64,000 nt of DNA. It comes from Anaerolineales bacterium. GTDB taxonomy: Bacteria > Chloroflexota > Anaerolineae > Anaerolineales > UBA4823. Shown here piece after piece: positions 1 to 8,118 of this stretch (the first letter of the stretch is position 1; each line of letters begins with the position of its first letter). The notes beneath the pieces are model-generated. The model worked only from the letters and a program-made list of their open reading frames with translations, was not told where the DNA came from and made no database searches. The stretch lies in the NCBI GenBank assembly GCA_016935755.1, contig JAFGQI010000076.1, positions 108,584-172,583 on the forward strand, given 5' to 3'. A program made the position numbers and the translations under genes.

Positions 1-11
1 TCAGGGCGCTG

Positions 12-821
12 GTGGGTATAGCTGTTCTGGGCTTGATCTGCCTGTTATTCATCTGGTACAGCGCTTTGGGAGGAAAAATTTTACTGACCACACTCACGGC
101 AGATTATCGGGATGAAAAAGGTGTTCCGATGGCGCTCATCCCAGCCGGGGAGTTCCAGATGGGCAGCGAGAATGGCGGGGACAGCGAGAAGCCGGTGCAT
201 ACCGTCTACCTGGATGCCTTCTATATGGATATGTACGAAGTGACCAACGTCCAGTATGAAAAATGCGTCCAGGCGGGGGTTTGCACAGCGCCGGATAGTT
301 ACAGTTCTTACGAACGTAGAAGCTATTACGGCGATTCTGACTTTGCTGACTACCCGGTGATCTATGTGGATTGGGAGCAGGCCAGAACCTTCTGCGAGGA
401 TTGGCGCGGGGCGCGCCTGCCCACCGAGGCGGAGTGGGAGAAAGCCGCCCGCGGCGGGCTGAAGGGAGGGGAATATCCCTGGGGAAATGTAATCCCAGAT
501 TGTTCGCGGGCTAATTATTATGGCTGTGTGAACGACACCCGCCGGGTGGGCAGCTACCCGGCCAACGGCTATGGGCTGTACGATATGGCCGGCAATGTCT
601 GGGAGTGGGTCTGGGATTGGTACGATGATAACTATTACAGCAGCTCGCCTGACAGCAATCCGCAGGGGCCGGATTCTGGGTCTTATCGGGTGCTGCGCGG
701 GGGTGGCTGGTATTTGGGTCCTAACTACCTGCGCGTGGCGATCCGCGGCACCGGCTCCCCCGACGGTCAGGCCATCTACATCGGGTTCCGTTGTGGGGTT
801 AGTGTGCTGCCAGGACGCTGA
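12..821 (+). CDS. Formylglycine-generating-enzyme/sulfatase-modifying-factor domain protein, probably 5'-truncated by the window edge
   Basis: The protein begins with one hydrophobic helix (about residues 1-22), followed by an FGE-sulfatase domain to the C-terminus. Family hallmarks seen are IPAGEFQMGS, VTNVQYEKCV, RLPTEAEWEKAARGG, GNVWEWVWDWY and RVLRGGGW near the end. The family includes the oxygen-dependent formylglycine-generating enzyme, but most bacterial members are of unknown substrate and many are non-catalytic binding modules; I cannot assign a reaction. The GTG at 12 is only the first possible start. The frame stays open to base 3, so the true N-terminus may lie outside the window. 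The membrane helix suggests an anchored extracytoplasmic domain. Confidence 0.8.
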   Translation: MGIAVLGLICLLFIWYSALGGKILLTTLTADYRDEKGVPMALIPAGEFQMGSENGGDSEKPVHTVYLDAFYMDMYEVTNVQYEKCVQAGVCTAPDSYSSYERRSYYGDSDFADYPVIYVDWEQARTFCEDWRGARLPTEAEWEKAARGGLKGGEYPWGNVIPDCSRANYYGCVNDTRRVGSYPANGYGLYDMAGNVWEWVWDWYDDNYYSSSPDSNPQGPDSGSYRVLRGGGWYLGPNYLRVAIRGTGSPDGQAIYIGFRCGVSVLPGR

Positions 822-881
822 GATGCTGGACTTCTGTTTTCTGAACTTCTGACCGGGGGGGGCTTGCCCCCCAACGGCCGT

Positions 882-950
882 CAACGAAAAGAGCAAACGA
901 ATAAACGAATAAAGACGGTCGGAATTCGTTTATTCGTTTTGCATTCGTTG
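882..950. repeat. Long inverted repeat made of tandem ACGAATAA units
   Basis: Bases 895-910 are perfectly complementary to 924-939 (16 bp arms, 13-base loop), and the stem is extended by 882-888 with 944-950. Each arm holds two near copies of ACGAATAA. It follows the first gene by 60 bases and is preceded by GCCGTCAACGAAAAGAGCA (877-895), a sequence that recurs beside the second hairpin at 1171-1246. It has no poly-T tail, so it is unlikely to be a simple terminator. Confidence 0.75.
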
Positions 951-1000
951 ATGGCTCTCGCCGCCGGGTATGCGGGGTAAGGCGCAGGGCCTACCGCCGT

Positions 1001-1455
1001 CCGCGAATGAATTGCGGGCTGATATGGGAAGCATGCTCAAGCATGCTGCAGCAGCCCACCTGGGTGGGCATGGTGTACCAGCGCCGGGTTTCAACCCGTG
1101 CGGGTTCGTGCCGGTACGCGGTCCGCCCCCAGGGGCGCCTGGGCTGCCGCCGTCAAAGAAAAGAGCAGCTGACAACGGATTACCCACGGATTGCACGGAT
1201 GGCGCGCTGGTGAAATCCGCTCAATCCGTTCCAAAAATCCGTTGTCCAAGCATCCCCGCCCGCGAATGGATTGCGGGCTGGTACAAAAAACCGAAGGGTT
1301 TGGCATGCCGCAGCGCCAGCGCCGGGTTTTAATCTGTGCGGGTTCAGGCTGGGCGGACTCCGTCCGCCCCTACGACGGGCATATCGGGTAGGGGCGCATT
1401 GTGTGCGCCCAAGGCCTGCCGCTGCCAGCGAATGAATTGCGGGCTGATATATCTG
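1001..1455. repeat. Dispersed intergenic repeat block with three copies of a GCGAATGAATTGCGGGCTG unit
   Basis: This lies in the only gene-free stretch over 300 bases (822-1531). The 19-base unit occurs near 1003-1021 and 1429-1447, with a one-base variant near 1262-1280. A second unit, cgccgggttt followed by gtgcgggtt, occurs at 1082-1106 and 1320-1343. Short GGCGGACTCCGTCCGCC-like palindromes lie between them. Unit spacing is irregular, and there is no convincing ORF. It looks like a genome-wide intergenic repeat family rather than a CRISPR array. Confidence 0.65.
1171..1246. repeat. Nested inverted repeat built from CACGGATT units
   Basis: GACAACGGATT (1171-1181) pairs with AATCCGTTGTC (1236-1246). 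CGGATTG (1187-1193) pairs with CAATCCG (1222-1228), and CGGAT (1196-1200) with ATCCG (1215-1219). The arms therefore form one long interrupted hairpin. The segment is preceded by GCCGTCAAAGAAAAGAGCA (1148-1166), nearly identical to the lead sequence of the hairpin at 882-950, so the two are copies of one composite element with different arm sequences. Confidence 0.7.
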
Positions 1456-1531
1456 GTTTATAATACCTCCCATCCCAACCGCCGCCTGCGCTGCAGACCG
1501 GCAGCCTACTGGAGAAAACAAAAGCGACGCC

Positions 1532-2947
1532 ATGACATCTACCTCCTCCTTACCCCCACTGGAATCAGCCTACCAGGACTTCCTGCAATCCTATCCCAGC
1601 TATCTGGACACCCGCTCCCTGGACGATCTGCGCCAGGGCGAATACGCCCGCCTGGATGCGGCCGGGCAGGTCTACCTGGATTACACCGGCGGCGGGCTGT
1701 ACGCCGAGACACAGCTGCGCCAGCATATCGAATTGCTGCGCCAGCATGTCTTCGGCAACCCGCATTCCACCAGCCCGGCCTCCGACCTGTCCACCCGCCT
1801 GGTGGAACAGGCGCGCCAGGCGGTGCTGCGCTTCTTCAACGCCGCTCCGGATGAATACGCCGCCATCTTCACCGCCAACGCCAGCAGCGCCCTCAAGCTG
1901 GTGGGCGAGTCCTTCCCCTTTGGGCCGGGCGATCACTACCTGCTGACCTTCGACAACCATAACTCGGTCAACGGCATCCGTGAGTTTGCCCGCGCCCACG
2001 GCGCCGAGATCACCTACATCCCGGTGCAGCTGCCTGACATGCGTATAGATGAGGAATGCCTGCAGGGTTTTCTGAACCTGGCGATGCCAGGGGGCAGCAA
2101 CTTATTCGCCTTCCCAGCCCAGTCCAACTTCTCGGGTGTGCAGCACCCCCTGGAATGGATCGCCCGCGCCCAGGAGCAGGACTGGATGGTGATGCTGGAC
2201 GCGGCCGCCTTCGCCCCGACCAACCGGCTGGATTTGGGCCGCTGGCAGCCCGATTTCGTGCCGCTCTCGTTCTACAAGATGTTCGGCTATCCCACCGGGG
2301 TGGGCTGTCTGCTGGCGCGCCGCGCAGCGCTGGAAAAGCTGCACCGTCCCTGGTTCGCCGGCGGCACCATCACCGTCGCCTCGGTGCAGGGCGATAAATA
2401 CTACCTGGCGCCCGGCGAGGCCGCCTTCGAAGAAGGCACGGTCAACTATTTGAACTTACCCGCGGTCGAGATTGGCCTAAACCATCTGGGGACGATTGGG
2501 TTGGAGCTCATCCACGAGCGGGTGCGCTGCCTGACAGGCTGGCTGCTGGAGCATCTGCTCGATCTGCGCCATGCCAACGGGCAGGCGCTCATCCGGCTGT
2601 ATGGCCCGACCAGCATCGAGCGGCGCGGCGGCACCCTGACGCTCAATTTTTTCGAGTCTTCCGGGCGCGCCATTGATCACCGCCGCATCGAGGCGCTGGC
2701 GAACCAGGCTAACATCTCCCTGCGCACCGGCTGCTTCTGCAACCCGGGGGCGGGGGAGATCGCCCTGGGGATTTCGCAGCCTGAGCTGGCGGCCTGCTTC
2801 ACCCGTTCGAATGACCGCCTGACGCTGGACGACTTCCGCCTGTGCATCGACGGCAAAAGCTCCGGGGCGGTGCGCATCTCGCTGGGGCTGGCGAGCAATT
2901 TTGCCGATGTTTACCGGTTTTTGCAGTTTGCCGAGGGTCTGTTGTAG
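1532..2947 (+). CDS. Class V aminotransferase-fold PLP enzyme, MOCOS/cysteine-desulfurase-like
   Basis: The 471-residue protein has the fold-type I pattern of the molybdenum-cofactor-sulfurase N-terminal domain. Seen are DYTGGGLYAE near the N-terminus, GNPHSTSPAS, the FTANASSALK loop, a likely PLP-binding Lys249 in SFYKMFGYPTG, and Cys401/Cys403 in RTGCFCNPG, where MOCOS-type desulfurases carry the persulfide cysteine. Sulfur transfer from cysteine is the expected chemistry, but the C-terminal MOSC domain of full sulfurases is absent, so the acceptor is unknown. It ends two bases before the kinase gene start at 2950, implying cotranscription with the two-component pair. GGAGA at 1511-1515 is the only ribosome-binding-like sequence and is rather distant. 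Confidence 0.78.
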   Translation: MTSTSSLPPLESAYQDFLQSYPSYLDTRSLDDLRQGEYARLDAAGQVYLDYTGGGLYAETQLRQHIELLRQHVFGNPHSTSPASDLSTRLVEQARQAVLRFFNAAPDEYAAIFTANASSALKLVGESFPFGPGDHYLLTFDNHNSVNGIREFARAHGAEITYIPVQLPDMRIDEECLQGFLNLAMPGGSNLFAFPAQSNFSGVQHPLEWIARAQEQDWMVMLDAAAFAPTNRLDLGRWQPDFVPLSFYKMFGYPTGVGCLLARRAALEKLHRPWFAGGTITVASVQGDKYYLAPGEAAFEEGTVNYLNLPAVEIGLNHLGTIGLELIHERVRCLTGWLLEHLLDLRHANGQALIRLYGPTSIERRGGTLTLNFFESSGRAIDHRRIEALANQANISLRTGCFCNPGAGEIALGISQPELAACFTRSNDRLTLDDFRLCIDGKSSGAVRISLGLASNFADVYRFLQFAEGLL

Positions 2948-2949
2948 CT

Positions 2950-5019
2950 GTGGGATTGTTTTCAACTCGCCATCTGCGTCTGTGGCCGCTCTTCCTGTTC
3001 CTGATCCTGGAGGCGGTTTTGCTGGTGGTTTTTCTGTTCTATGTTCCAGACCGGCCTGCCGTTCCCTACACCCCTTTTTCCGCGGTCGTCGCCATCCTGG
3101 TGCTGTTCAGCGGTCTGCTGCCTGCCCTGCTGCGCCCCAGCCTGGAGCATATGCTGGCGGGCGCCCTGGCAGCCATCCTGGCGGGCATCCTGCTCACCCC
3201 GGTTTCCCCGGCTGACCTGCCCCAGCCGCTGATTGCTCATCCTTTCAATGAACTGCCCGGCTACCTGATCTACCGCCTGGTCAATGGGGCGCTGCTGGGG
3301 CCGCTGGCGTTCCATCTCACCGCCCGCTTCCCCCTGCGCAGCCCGATCTCCGACCGCCTGCTGGCAGGGGTCTACGCCCTCAGCCTGGGCAGCCTGGCCA
3401 TTCTGCTGTGGGTCAATATCAAAGCCGTGCGCGTGGCGACCTTCGGCTTTCTGCTGCTCTGGATGATTGGCCTGGTCGTCGCCGCCTTCTACCTGCTCCT
3501 GCGCGCCAGCCGGGATACCCAACCTGATAACCGGCGCGCCGCCCAGCAGGCGCGCCTGCTCTTTGCCAGCGTGGCGCTGGCCGAAATCCCGGCGCTGCTG
3601 CGCCCGATCGGCCTGGCCCTGCAGGTGGAGATCATGCCCTACAACCTGTTCCTGGCAGCCCAAATCCTGGTTCCGGCGGGCATCACCTACGCTGTCTTGC
3701 GCCATGACCTGTTCGGCATCGATAACGCCCTGCGCCGGGCGCTGGCCTATACCGTGCTGTCTATCCTGCTGCTGGTGTTGTATTTGGGGCTGACGGTCGG
3801 GCTGTCCGCCCGCCTGGTGGAAGCCTGGCCGGATTTCCCGCGCCTGGCCGCCCTGCTCAGCCTGCTGATCGCCGCCCTGGCTTTTGAACCGCTGCGCCGG
3901 CGTTTGCAGGCCTGGATCGACCGGGCGCTGTACCCAGACCGGCTGAACTTTCTGCATGCCATCGCCGAGGCGCAGGCTGCTCTGGAGCGGGTGGTCAGCC
4001 GGGAGGAGGTGATCCGGCTGCTGCAGGATGAGCTTCCCCGACGGCTGGGCGCGACCTGGGCCAGCCTGACTCTGGCGCCTGCCCCGGATGTGCCAGGCCG
4101 CGCCGATAGCGAGCCAGCCTGGAATTCCCGGCTGATCGTGGGAGGCAAATCTCTGGGACGCTACTGGCTGGGGCCGCGCCGGGCGGGGCCAGGCTATGAT
4201 GGCGATGAGCAAACCCGCTTGCAGGCCCTGGCCGGGCAGGCGGCCCTGGCGTTGGCCTATTCTGATCTGATTGAAGAACTGCGCCAGCTGAATCGGGAGC
4301 TTGAACAGCGCGTGACCGAGCGCACCGGTCAGGTATTGGAGCAGCAGCGCGCCCTGGCGGCTTACAACGAGCGCCAGCGCCTGGCGCGCGAACTGCACGA
4401 TTCGGTCACCCAGGCGCTGTTCAGCATGAACCTGAGCGCCCGGGCGCTGCGCGGCCTGGTGGGGCGCGATCCGCAGGCCGCCTCCCAGGGGTTGAGTGAA
4501 TTGGAACAGGCTGCCCAGCAGGCTCTGGGCGAGATGCGCGCTCTGCTCCAGCAGCTGCGCGCACCTGTCCCTCCGGCTGCGCCGCCTGTGCCTGGCGAAG
4601 AGCGGGAAGATCTGGTCGGCCTGCTGCAGGAGCACTGCCAGCAGCTCGAACGGGAGATGGGCCAGGAAGGCCAGCCCATGCTGGAGGTTGATCTGCAAAC
4701 CCCGGCTGAGCTGTTCCTGCCTGCCACCCAGGCGCACGATCTTTTCCAGGTGACCCGCGAGGCGCTGCACAATGTGATCAAGCACAGCGGCAGGCGGCAG
4801 GCGCTCTGCCAGGTGAGCCTGGAGGGCGGCTGGCTGCGTTTGCGGGTGCAGGACGATGGAGCTGGTTTCAACCTTCCAGGGTCTGCAGAGATGGGTTTTG
4901 GGCTGCGCGGTATGCAGGAGCGGCTGGAGGCTCTGGGCGGGGAGCTTCATATCCAGACTCGACCAGGAGAAGGGACGCTGGTCGAGGCAAAAATCCCAAT
5001 TCAGGAGCAAGCGCAATGA
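2950..5019 (+). CDS. NarL/LiaS-type sensor histidine kinase with multi-pass membrane N-terminus
   Basis: The frame is open from 2842 inside the upstream gene, but GTG 2950 sits just after its stop and is followed by a basic stretch and a membrane helix, so I chose it (689 aa). Hydrophobic segments span roughly residues 1-310. A GAF-like region and a coiled linker (EELRQLNRELEQRV) precede the HisKA_3 domain with phospho-acceptor His483 in ELHDSVTQALFS. The HATPase_c domain shows REALHNVIKHSG, DDGAGF and GFGLRGMQERL. The kinase should phosphorylate the regulator encoded next, whose ATG overlaps this stop by four bases. The signal is unknown; the membrane domain resembles 7TM sensor regions only in outline. 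Confidence 0.88.
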   Translation: MGLFSTRHLRLWPLFLFLILEAVLLVVFLFYVPDRPAVPYTPFSAVVAILVLFSGLLPALLRPSLEHMLAGALAAILAGILLTPVSPADLPQPLIAHPFNELPGYLIYRLVNGALLGPLAFHLTARFPLRSPISDRLLAGVYALSLGSLAILLWVNIKAVRVATFGFLLLWMIGLVVAAFYLLLRASRDTQPDNRRAAQQARLLFASVALAEIPALLRPIGLALQVEIMPYNLFLAAQILVPAGITYAVLRHDLFGIDNALRRALAYTVLSILLLVLYLGLTVGLSARLVEAWPDFPRLAALLSLLIAALAFEPLRRRLQAWIDRALYPDRLNFLHAIAEAQAALERVVSREEVIRLLQDELPRRLGATWASLTLAPAPDVPGRADSEPAWNSRLIVGGKSLGRYWLGPRRAGPGYDGDEQTRLQALAGQAALALAYSDLIEELRQLNRELEQRVTERTGQVLEQQRALAAYNERQRLARELHDSVTQALFSMNLSARALRGLVGRDPQAASQGLSELEQAAQQALGEMRALLQQLRAPVPPAAPPVPGEEREDLVGLLQEHCQQLEREMGQEGQPMLEVDLQTPAELFLPATQAHDLFQVTREALHNVIKHSGRRQALCQVSLEGGWLRLRVQDDGAGFNLPGSAEMGFGLRGMQERLEALGGELHIQTRPGEGTLVEAKIPIQEQAQ

Positions 5020-5684
5020 CTCCACAACCTGAGGCAAAGATTGGTGTGGCGATTGCCGACGATCATGAGATCGTGCTGCGCGGCCTGCGCATGACCATCC
5101 AGGGCGAGGCGGATATGACCCTGCTGGGCGAGGCGCGCAGCGGCCGCCAGGCCATTGCGCTGGCGGCGCGGGTTCACCCGCAGGTGCTGCTGCTGGATCT
5201 GCAGATGCCGGACATGGATGGCCTCCAGGCTGCCGCTGCCATCCACGCCGCCCAGCCTGATGTGGCGATCCTGGTGCTGACCAGCTTTCGCGAGGATGCT
5301 CACCTCTATGCTGCCCTGCGCACCGGCGTGACCGGCTACCTGCTCAAGGATATCAGCGGGGACGAGCTGGTGCAGGCCATCCGCGGGGCGGCGCAGGGAC
5401 AGCCGCAGCTTCACCCGGAGATTGCCCGCCGTCTGATGGAGCGTATGCCTGCCCCAACCGACCCCTTCGCCGAGCTGACCCCGCGCGAGCGGGATGTGCT
5501 GCTCTGGCTGGCGCGCGGCCTGAGCAATAAGGAGATCGGGCTGAAGCTCTCCCTGACCGAGGTGACCGTCAAGGGCTATGTCAGCACGGTGCTGAGCAAG
5601 CTGCATGTCGCTGACCGCACCCAGGCCGCCCTGCTGGCGGTGCGCTATGGACTAATCAGCCCGGATGAACTGCCGGAAATATAG
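5016..5684 (+). CDS. NarL/FixJ-family response regulator (REC-HTH_LuxR)
   Basis: This 222-residue protein has a receiver domain at about 1-125 with the acidic pocket IADDHE, phospho-acceptor Asp61 in LLLDLQMPDMDG, the conserved Thr in LVLTSF and Lys in GYLLKD. A LuxR-type helix-turn-helix follows at about 150-215 (LTPRERDVLLWLARGLSNK ... TVKGYVSTVLSKL). All phosphorylation residues are present. It is translationally coupled to the kinase through an ATGA overlap. Target genes are not evident; the MOCOS-like enzyme upstream is in the same transcription unit. Confidence 0.93.
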   Translation: MTPQPEAKIGVAIADDHEIVLRGLRMTIQGEADMTLLGEARSGRQAIALAARVHPQVLLLDLQMPDMDGLQAAAAIHAAQPDVAILVLTSFREDAHLYAALRTGVTGYLLKDISGDELVQAIRGAAQGQPQLHPEIARRLMERMPAPTDPFAELTPRERDVLLWLARGLSNKEIGLKLSLTEVTVKGYVSTVLSKLHVADRTQAALLAVRYGLISPDELPEI

Positions 5685-5781
5685 AACCCATAGATCGGCT
5701 TGAATCCCTACGAATGAGGGGGGTGAAATCCCTACTCAGGTGGGCTAACAAAGCTCAGGGGTGCGATTATCATCAGGGGCA

Positions 5782-6813
5782 ATGGACACGCACCTGCGCC
5801 CCCCTGGATTTTCAAGCAGCCCACTGGCTTTTCGCCAGGCCTGGCTCATCCGCCATGATCCGCTGCGCTTTCTGGAGCAGCTGGCTCACCAGCATGGCGA
5901 TATCGCCTTTTTCCAGCTGGGCTCGCGGTCGTTTTTCCTGCTCAACCACCCCAATTTCATCCGCCTGGTGCTGGATGATCGGCAAGATGACTTTGTTTGC
6001 TGCCAGGGCCTGCTCAATCCACAGCCCTGGCCCGCCGAAGACCAGCCCACCCAACCTGCTGATATCCGCCAGATGCTGGAGAAAGCCTCGCCGCGCCTGA
6101 TCGAAACAGCCGCTCATCTGGCCGCAAGCTGGCAGGATGGTGCCCTGATCGATCTGCAGGCAGAGATGGGTTGCCTGGCTAACAGTCTGCCCCTGATCGA
6201 TAACCACTTATGGCGCATGGCTGGCGAAATGGCAGCCTGTGCGCTGACCTGGACATTGGCTCTGCTCGCCAGCCAGCCTGAGCTTCAGCAGCGGCTGGAT
6301 ACAGAAATTTGCACTGCCCTGGCTGGCCGCCTGCCTGCCCTGTCCGACCTGGAGGGGCTGCCTCTGACCCGACAAATGGTGAATGAGGCCCTGCGCCTGT
6401 ATCCTCCCTCCTGGCTGGTGGTTCGACAGGCTGTAAGCGATACCCTGATCTGCGGGTATGTCGTCCCCTCCGGGGGGATGATCCTGATGAGCCCCTGGGT
6501 GATGCAGCGGGATGCGCGCTTCTTCCCAAATCCGCTGAGCTTTGATCCAGGTCGCTGGGTGCTTGAACCTCAACACGGCCTGCCGAAGTATGCTTTCTTT
6601 CCATTTGGGGCTGGCTCGCAAGCAGCTCTGGCGGATGAACTGCTGCAGGTGGCAGGGCCGCTTCTCCTGGCTGGCCTTTCCCAGAATGTTTTTATCCATG
6701 GAAGACGTTTTTCGCGCCTTCCAGGCCATCGTTCCTTCGCCGTCCAACCTTCTGACCTTCTGCGTCCAAAACATGGGATGCGGATCGTCATCGGACGGAA
6801 ATCATTATCGTAA
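5782..6813 (+). CDS. Cytochrome P450 homologue lacking the heme-ligating cysteine and I-helix catalytic residues
   Basis: The C-terminal P450 fold is recognisable: ALTWTLALLASQPE (end of helix I), the ExxR motif in NEALRLYPPSW, FFPNPLSFDPGRW, and the heme-loop start KYAFFPFGAG. Where P450s read FGxGxRxCxG this protein reads FGAGSQAALA; counting from a GTG at 5761, the cysteine position is Ala289 (codon 6625-6627) and the arginine is Gln287. The AGxE/DTT oxygen-activation motif is AGEMAA. The protein is about 350 residues against a usual 450, apparently shortened between the B and I helices. The frame is intact. ATG 5782 was chosen over GTG 5761 because AGGGG precedes it. It is unlikely to be a monooxygenase; binding or scaffold roles are conceivable. 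Confidence 0.75.
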   Translation: MDTHLRPPGFSSSPLAFRQAWLIRHDPLRFLEQLAHQHGDIAFFQLGSRSFFLLNHPNFIRLVLDDRQDDFVCCQGLLNPQPWPAEDQPTQPADIRQMLEKASPRLIETAAHLAASWQDGALIDLQAEMGCLANSLPLIDNHLWRMAGEMAACALTWTLALLASQPELQQRLDTEICTALAGRLPALSDLEGLPLTRQMVNEALRLYPPSWLVVRQAVSDTLICGYVVPSGGMILMSPWVMQRDARFFPNPLSFDPGRWVLEPQHGLPKYAFFPFGAGSQAALADELLQVAGPLLLAGLSQNVFIHGRRFSRLPGHRSFAVQPSDLLRPKHGMRIVIGRKSLS

Positions 6814-6826
6814 AGGAGAATATCTC

Positions 6827-7897
6827 ATGAATCGCAAAACCATCCCTTTGTTCTTACTCAGTTTGCTGGTGATCCTGGCTCTGGCTTGCGGCAGTTCGGC
6901 GCCCACTGCAGCCCCTGCAGCAGCCACCTCCACGCCCAACAACCAGGCGACCATCGACGCCGCTATCGCTGCAACCGCCAGCGCCCAGGCGGGTATGCAG
7001 GCCACCATTGACGCTGCCATCATGGCTACCGCTGCCCTCGCCCCGCCTACGGCTACCCCTGGCCCCACGGTGGAATACGTGGAACTGACCGAAGAAGAGC
7101 TGGAAGCGCTGATCAACCAGGCGGTCAACGAGGCTGTGGCTGCCACTACCCAGGCCAGCACCTCCACCACCCAGGCGACCTCCGATGACGCCATGACCAG
7201 TGACGAAGTCCAGACCGTGGAAGTCTACGTGCAAGGCGCCGAGCAAGCTATTGCTTACGCTGAGGAACTGCTCGAGGTTTATTATTCGCTGTATGGAGAA
7301 CTGGCAACCGAGTCGCTGGCAGCCTTGCAGGAGATCGAGCAGGAACTGGCCTATCTGGCGGAGAGCACCGCGGCTATGACGGCAGTCCTGGTCGAGATCG
7401 AAAATACCCTCAGCCAGGGCTTAACCCTGGCGGTGGAGACGATCAACCAGCTGGAGAACGCTGCTCAGCAGGCGGTGACGGGGCTGGCGAATATCCAGTC
7501 CCACACCCAAAACTGGATGAACCTGGCGCATAAGGGCCGTGAAGATCGCGCCAACCACGCCTTAGGGTTACAGCCGGATAATATCCCCACCGATCTGAAT
7601 TCATCTCTTTTATCTGCCTTTGACTTCATTGACGAGGTGCGCGGCGCTCTGGGCGACAACAAGCTCTCCCGCGATGAGCTGAACCGCATCGCTCAACTGG
7701 GTGTAAACGCAGCCGCCGGGCTGAACCAGCATGGCGGCCCCAAGCTGCAGGGTTTTTCGGGCAAGATCAGCGAAATTACCGGGCAGCTGGCGCGCGGCCA
7801 GGTGCCGCATGCCAAGCGCGGCCTGGGTGATCTGGAAAAAGGCTTGGGCCAGCGACCCCAGCGGCCCTCCGGAATGGGAGGAGGCAAGCGGCCATGA
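6827..7897 (+). CDS. Ala/Thr-rich lipoprotein of unknown function
   Basis: The open frame reaches back to 6542, but ATG 6827 has AAGGAG nearby (6812-6817) and begins a lipoprotein signal peptide with lipobox LALAC. The mature protein starts with a low-complexity Ala/Thr/Pro linker containing two ATIDAAI(A/M)ATA repeats, a type common in Chloroflexota surface lipoproteins. A mostly helical region follows (residues about 90-260, many Glu/Gln/Ala, probable coiled coil), then a Gly/Arg/Pro-rich tail. I recognise no catalytic motif. It starts 13 bases after the P450-like gene, so the two are probably cotranscribed, and a strong hairpin terminator follows. Confidence 0.75.
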   Translation: MNRKTIPLFLLSLLVILALACGSSAPTAAPAAATSTPNNQATIDAAIAATASAQAGMQATIDAAIMATAALAPPTATPGPTVEYVELTEEELEALINQAVNEAVAATTQASTSTTQATSDDAMTSDEVQTVEVYVQGAEQAIAYAEELLEVYYSLYGELATESLAALQEIEQELAYLAESTAAMTAVLVEIENTLSQGLTLAVETINQLENAAQQAVTGLANIQSHTQNWMNLAHKGREDRANHALGLQPDNIPTDLNSSLLSAFDFIDEVRGALGDNKLSRDELNRIAQLGVNAAAGLNQHGGPKLQGFSGKISEITGQLARGQVPHAKRGLGDLEKGLGQRPQRPSGMGGGKRP

Positions 7898-7966
7898 GGT
7901 CGATCAAGAAAGGCTCCCGAGCCGGCATCTAAACCCCTGGATGCCTCAAGCATAGATGGGGGCAAA

Positions 7967-8008
7967 GCAAAAGCCGCCCCAGCGGACTGCCGCTGGGGCG
8001 GCTTTTGC
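7967..8008. terminator. Perfect 19-bp hairpin terminator
   Basis: Bases 7967-7985 are perfectly complementary to 7990-8008 with a four-base ACTG loop; the stem is GC-rich with A/T ends. It lies 70 bases after the lipoprotein stop. There is no long T-run after it, but the TTTT inside the right arm and the stem strength make termination of the P450-like/lipoprotein transcript the simplest reading. Confidence 0.75.
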
Positions 8009-8118
8009 CCCGTCGGCCTGATGATTGAATCTGTGTAATAGAAATTCTTCAAATTTTGCAGGAATAGTAGTATCATCAAGGCAGCTCAGATCGCATCTTT
8101 CTATCGGAGGCAGCTGAA

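Noticed and set aside
970-1391. Small overlapping ORFs in the intergenic repeat block
   Set aside because: They occur in several frames on both strands, follow the repeat units, and have no ribosome sites or recognisable domains.
960-1455. Possible CRISPR array
   Set aside because: Repeat units are irregularly spaced, diverged and mixed with inverted repeats. There are no uniform spacers and no cas genes.
2962-5037. 691-codon open frame on the minus strand opposite the histidine kinase
   Set aside because: The translation is Gln/Arg/Ala-rich with no motif, while the plus strand encodes a complete kinase. Long antisense frames are expected in GC-rich coding DNA.
6542-6826. N-terminal extension of the lipoprotein frame over the P450-like gene
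   Set aside because: The ribosome site and lipoprotein signal peptide at ATG 6827 fix the start. The upstream part overlaps another gene out of frame.
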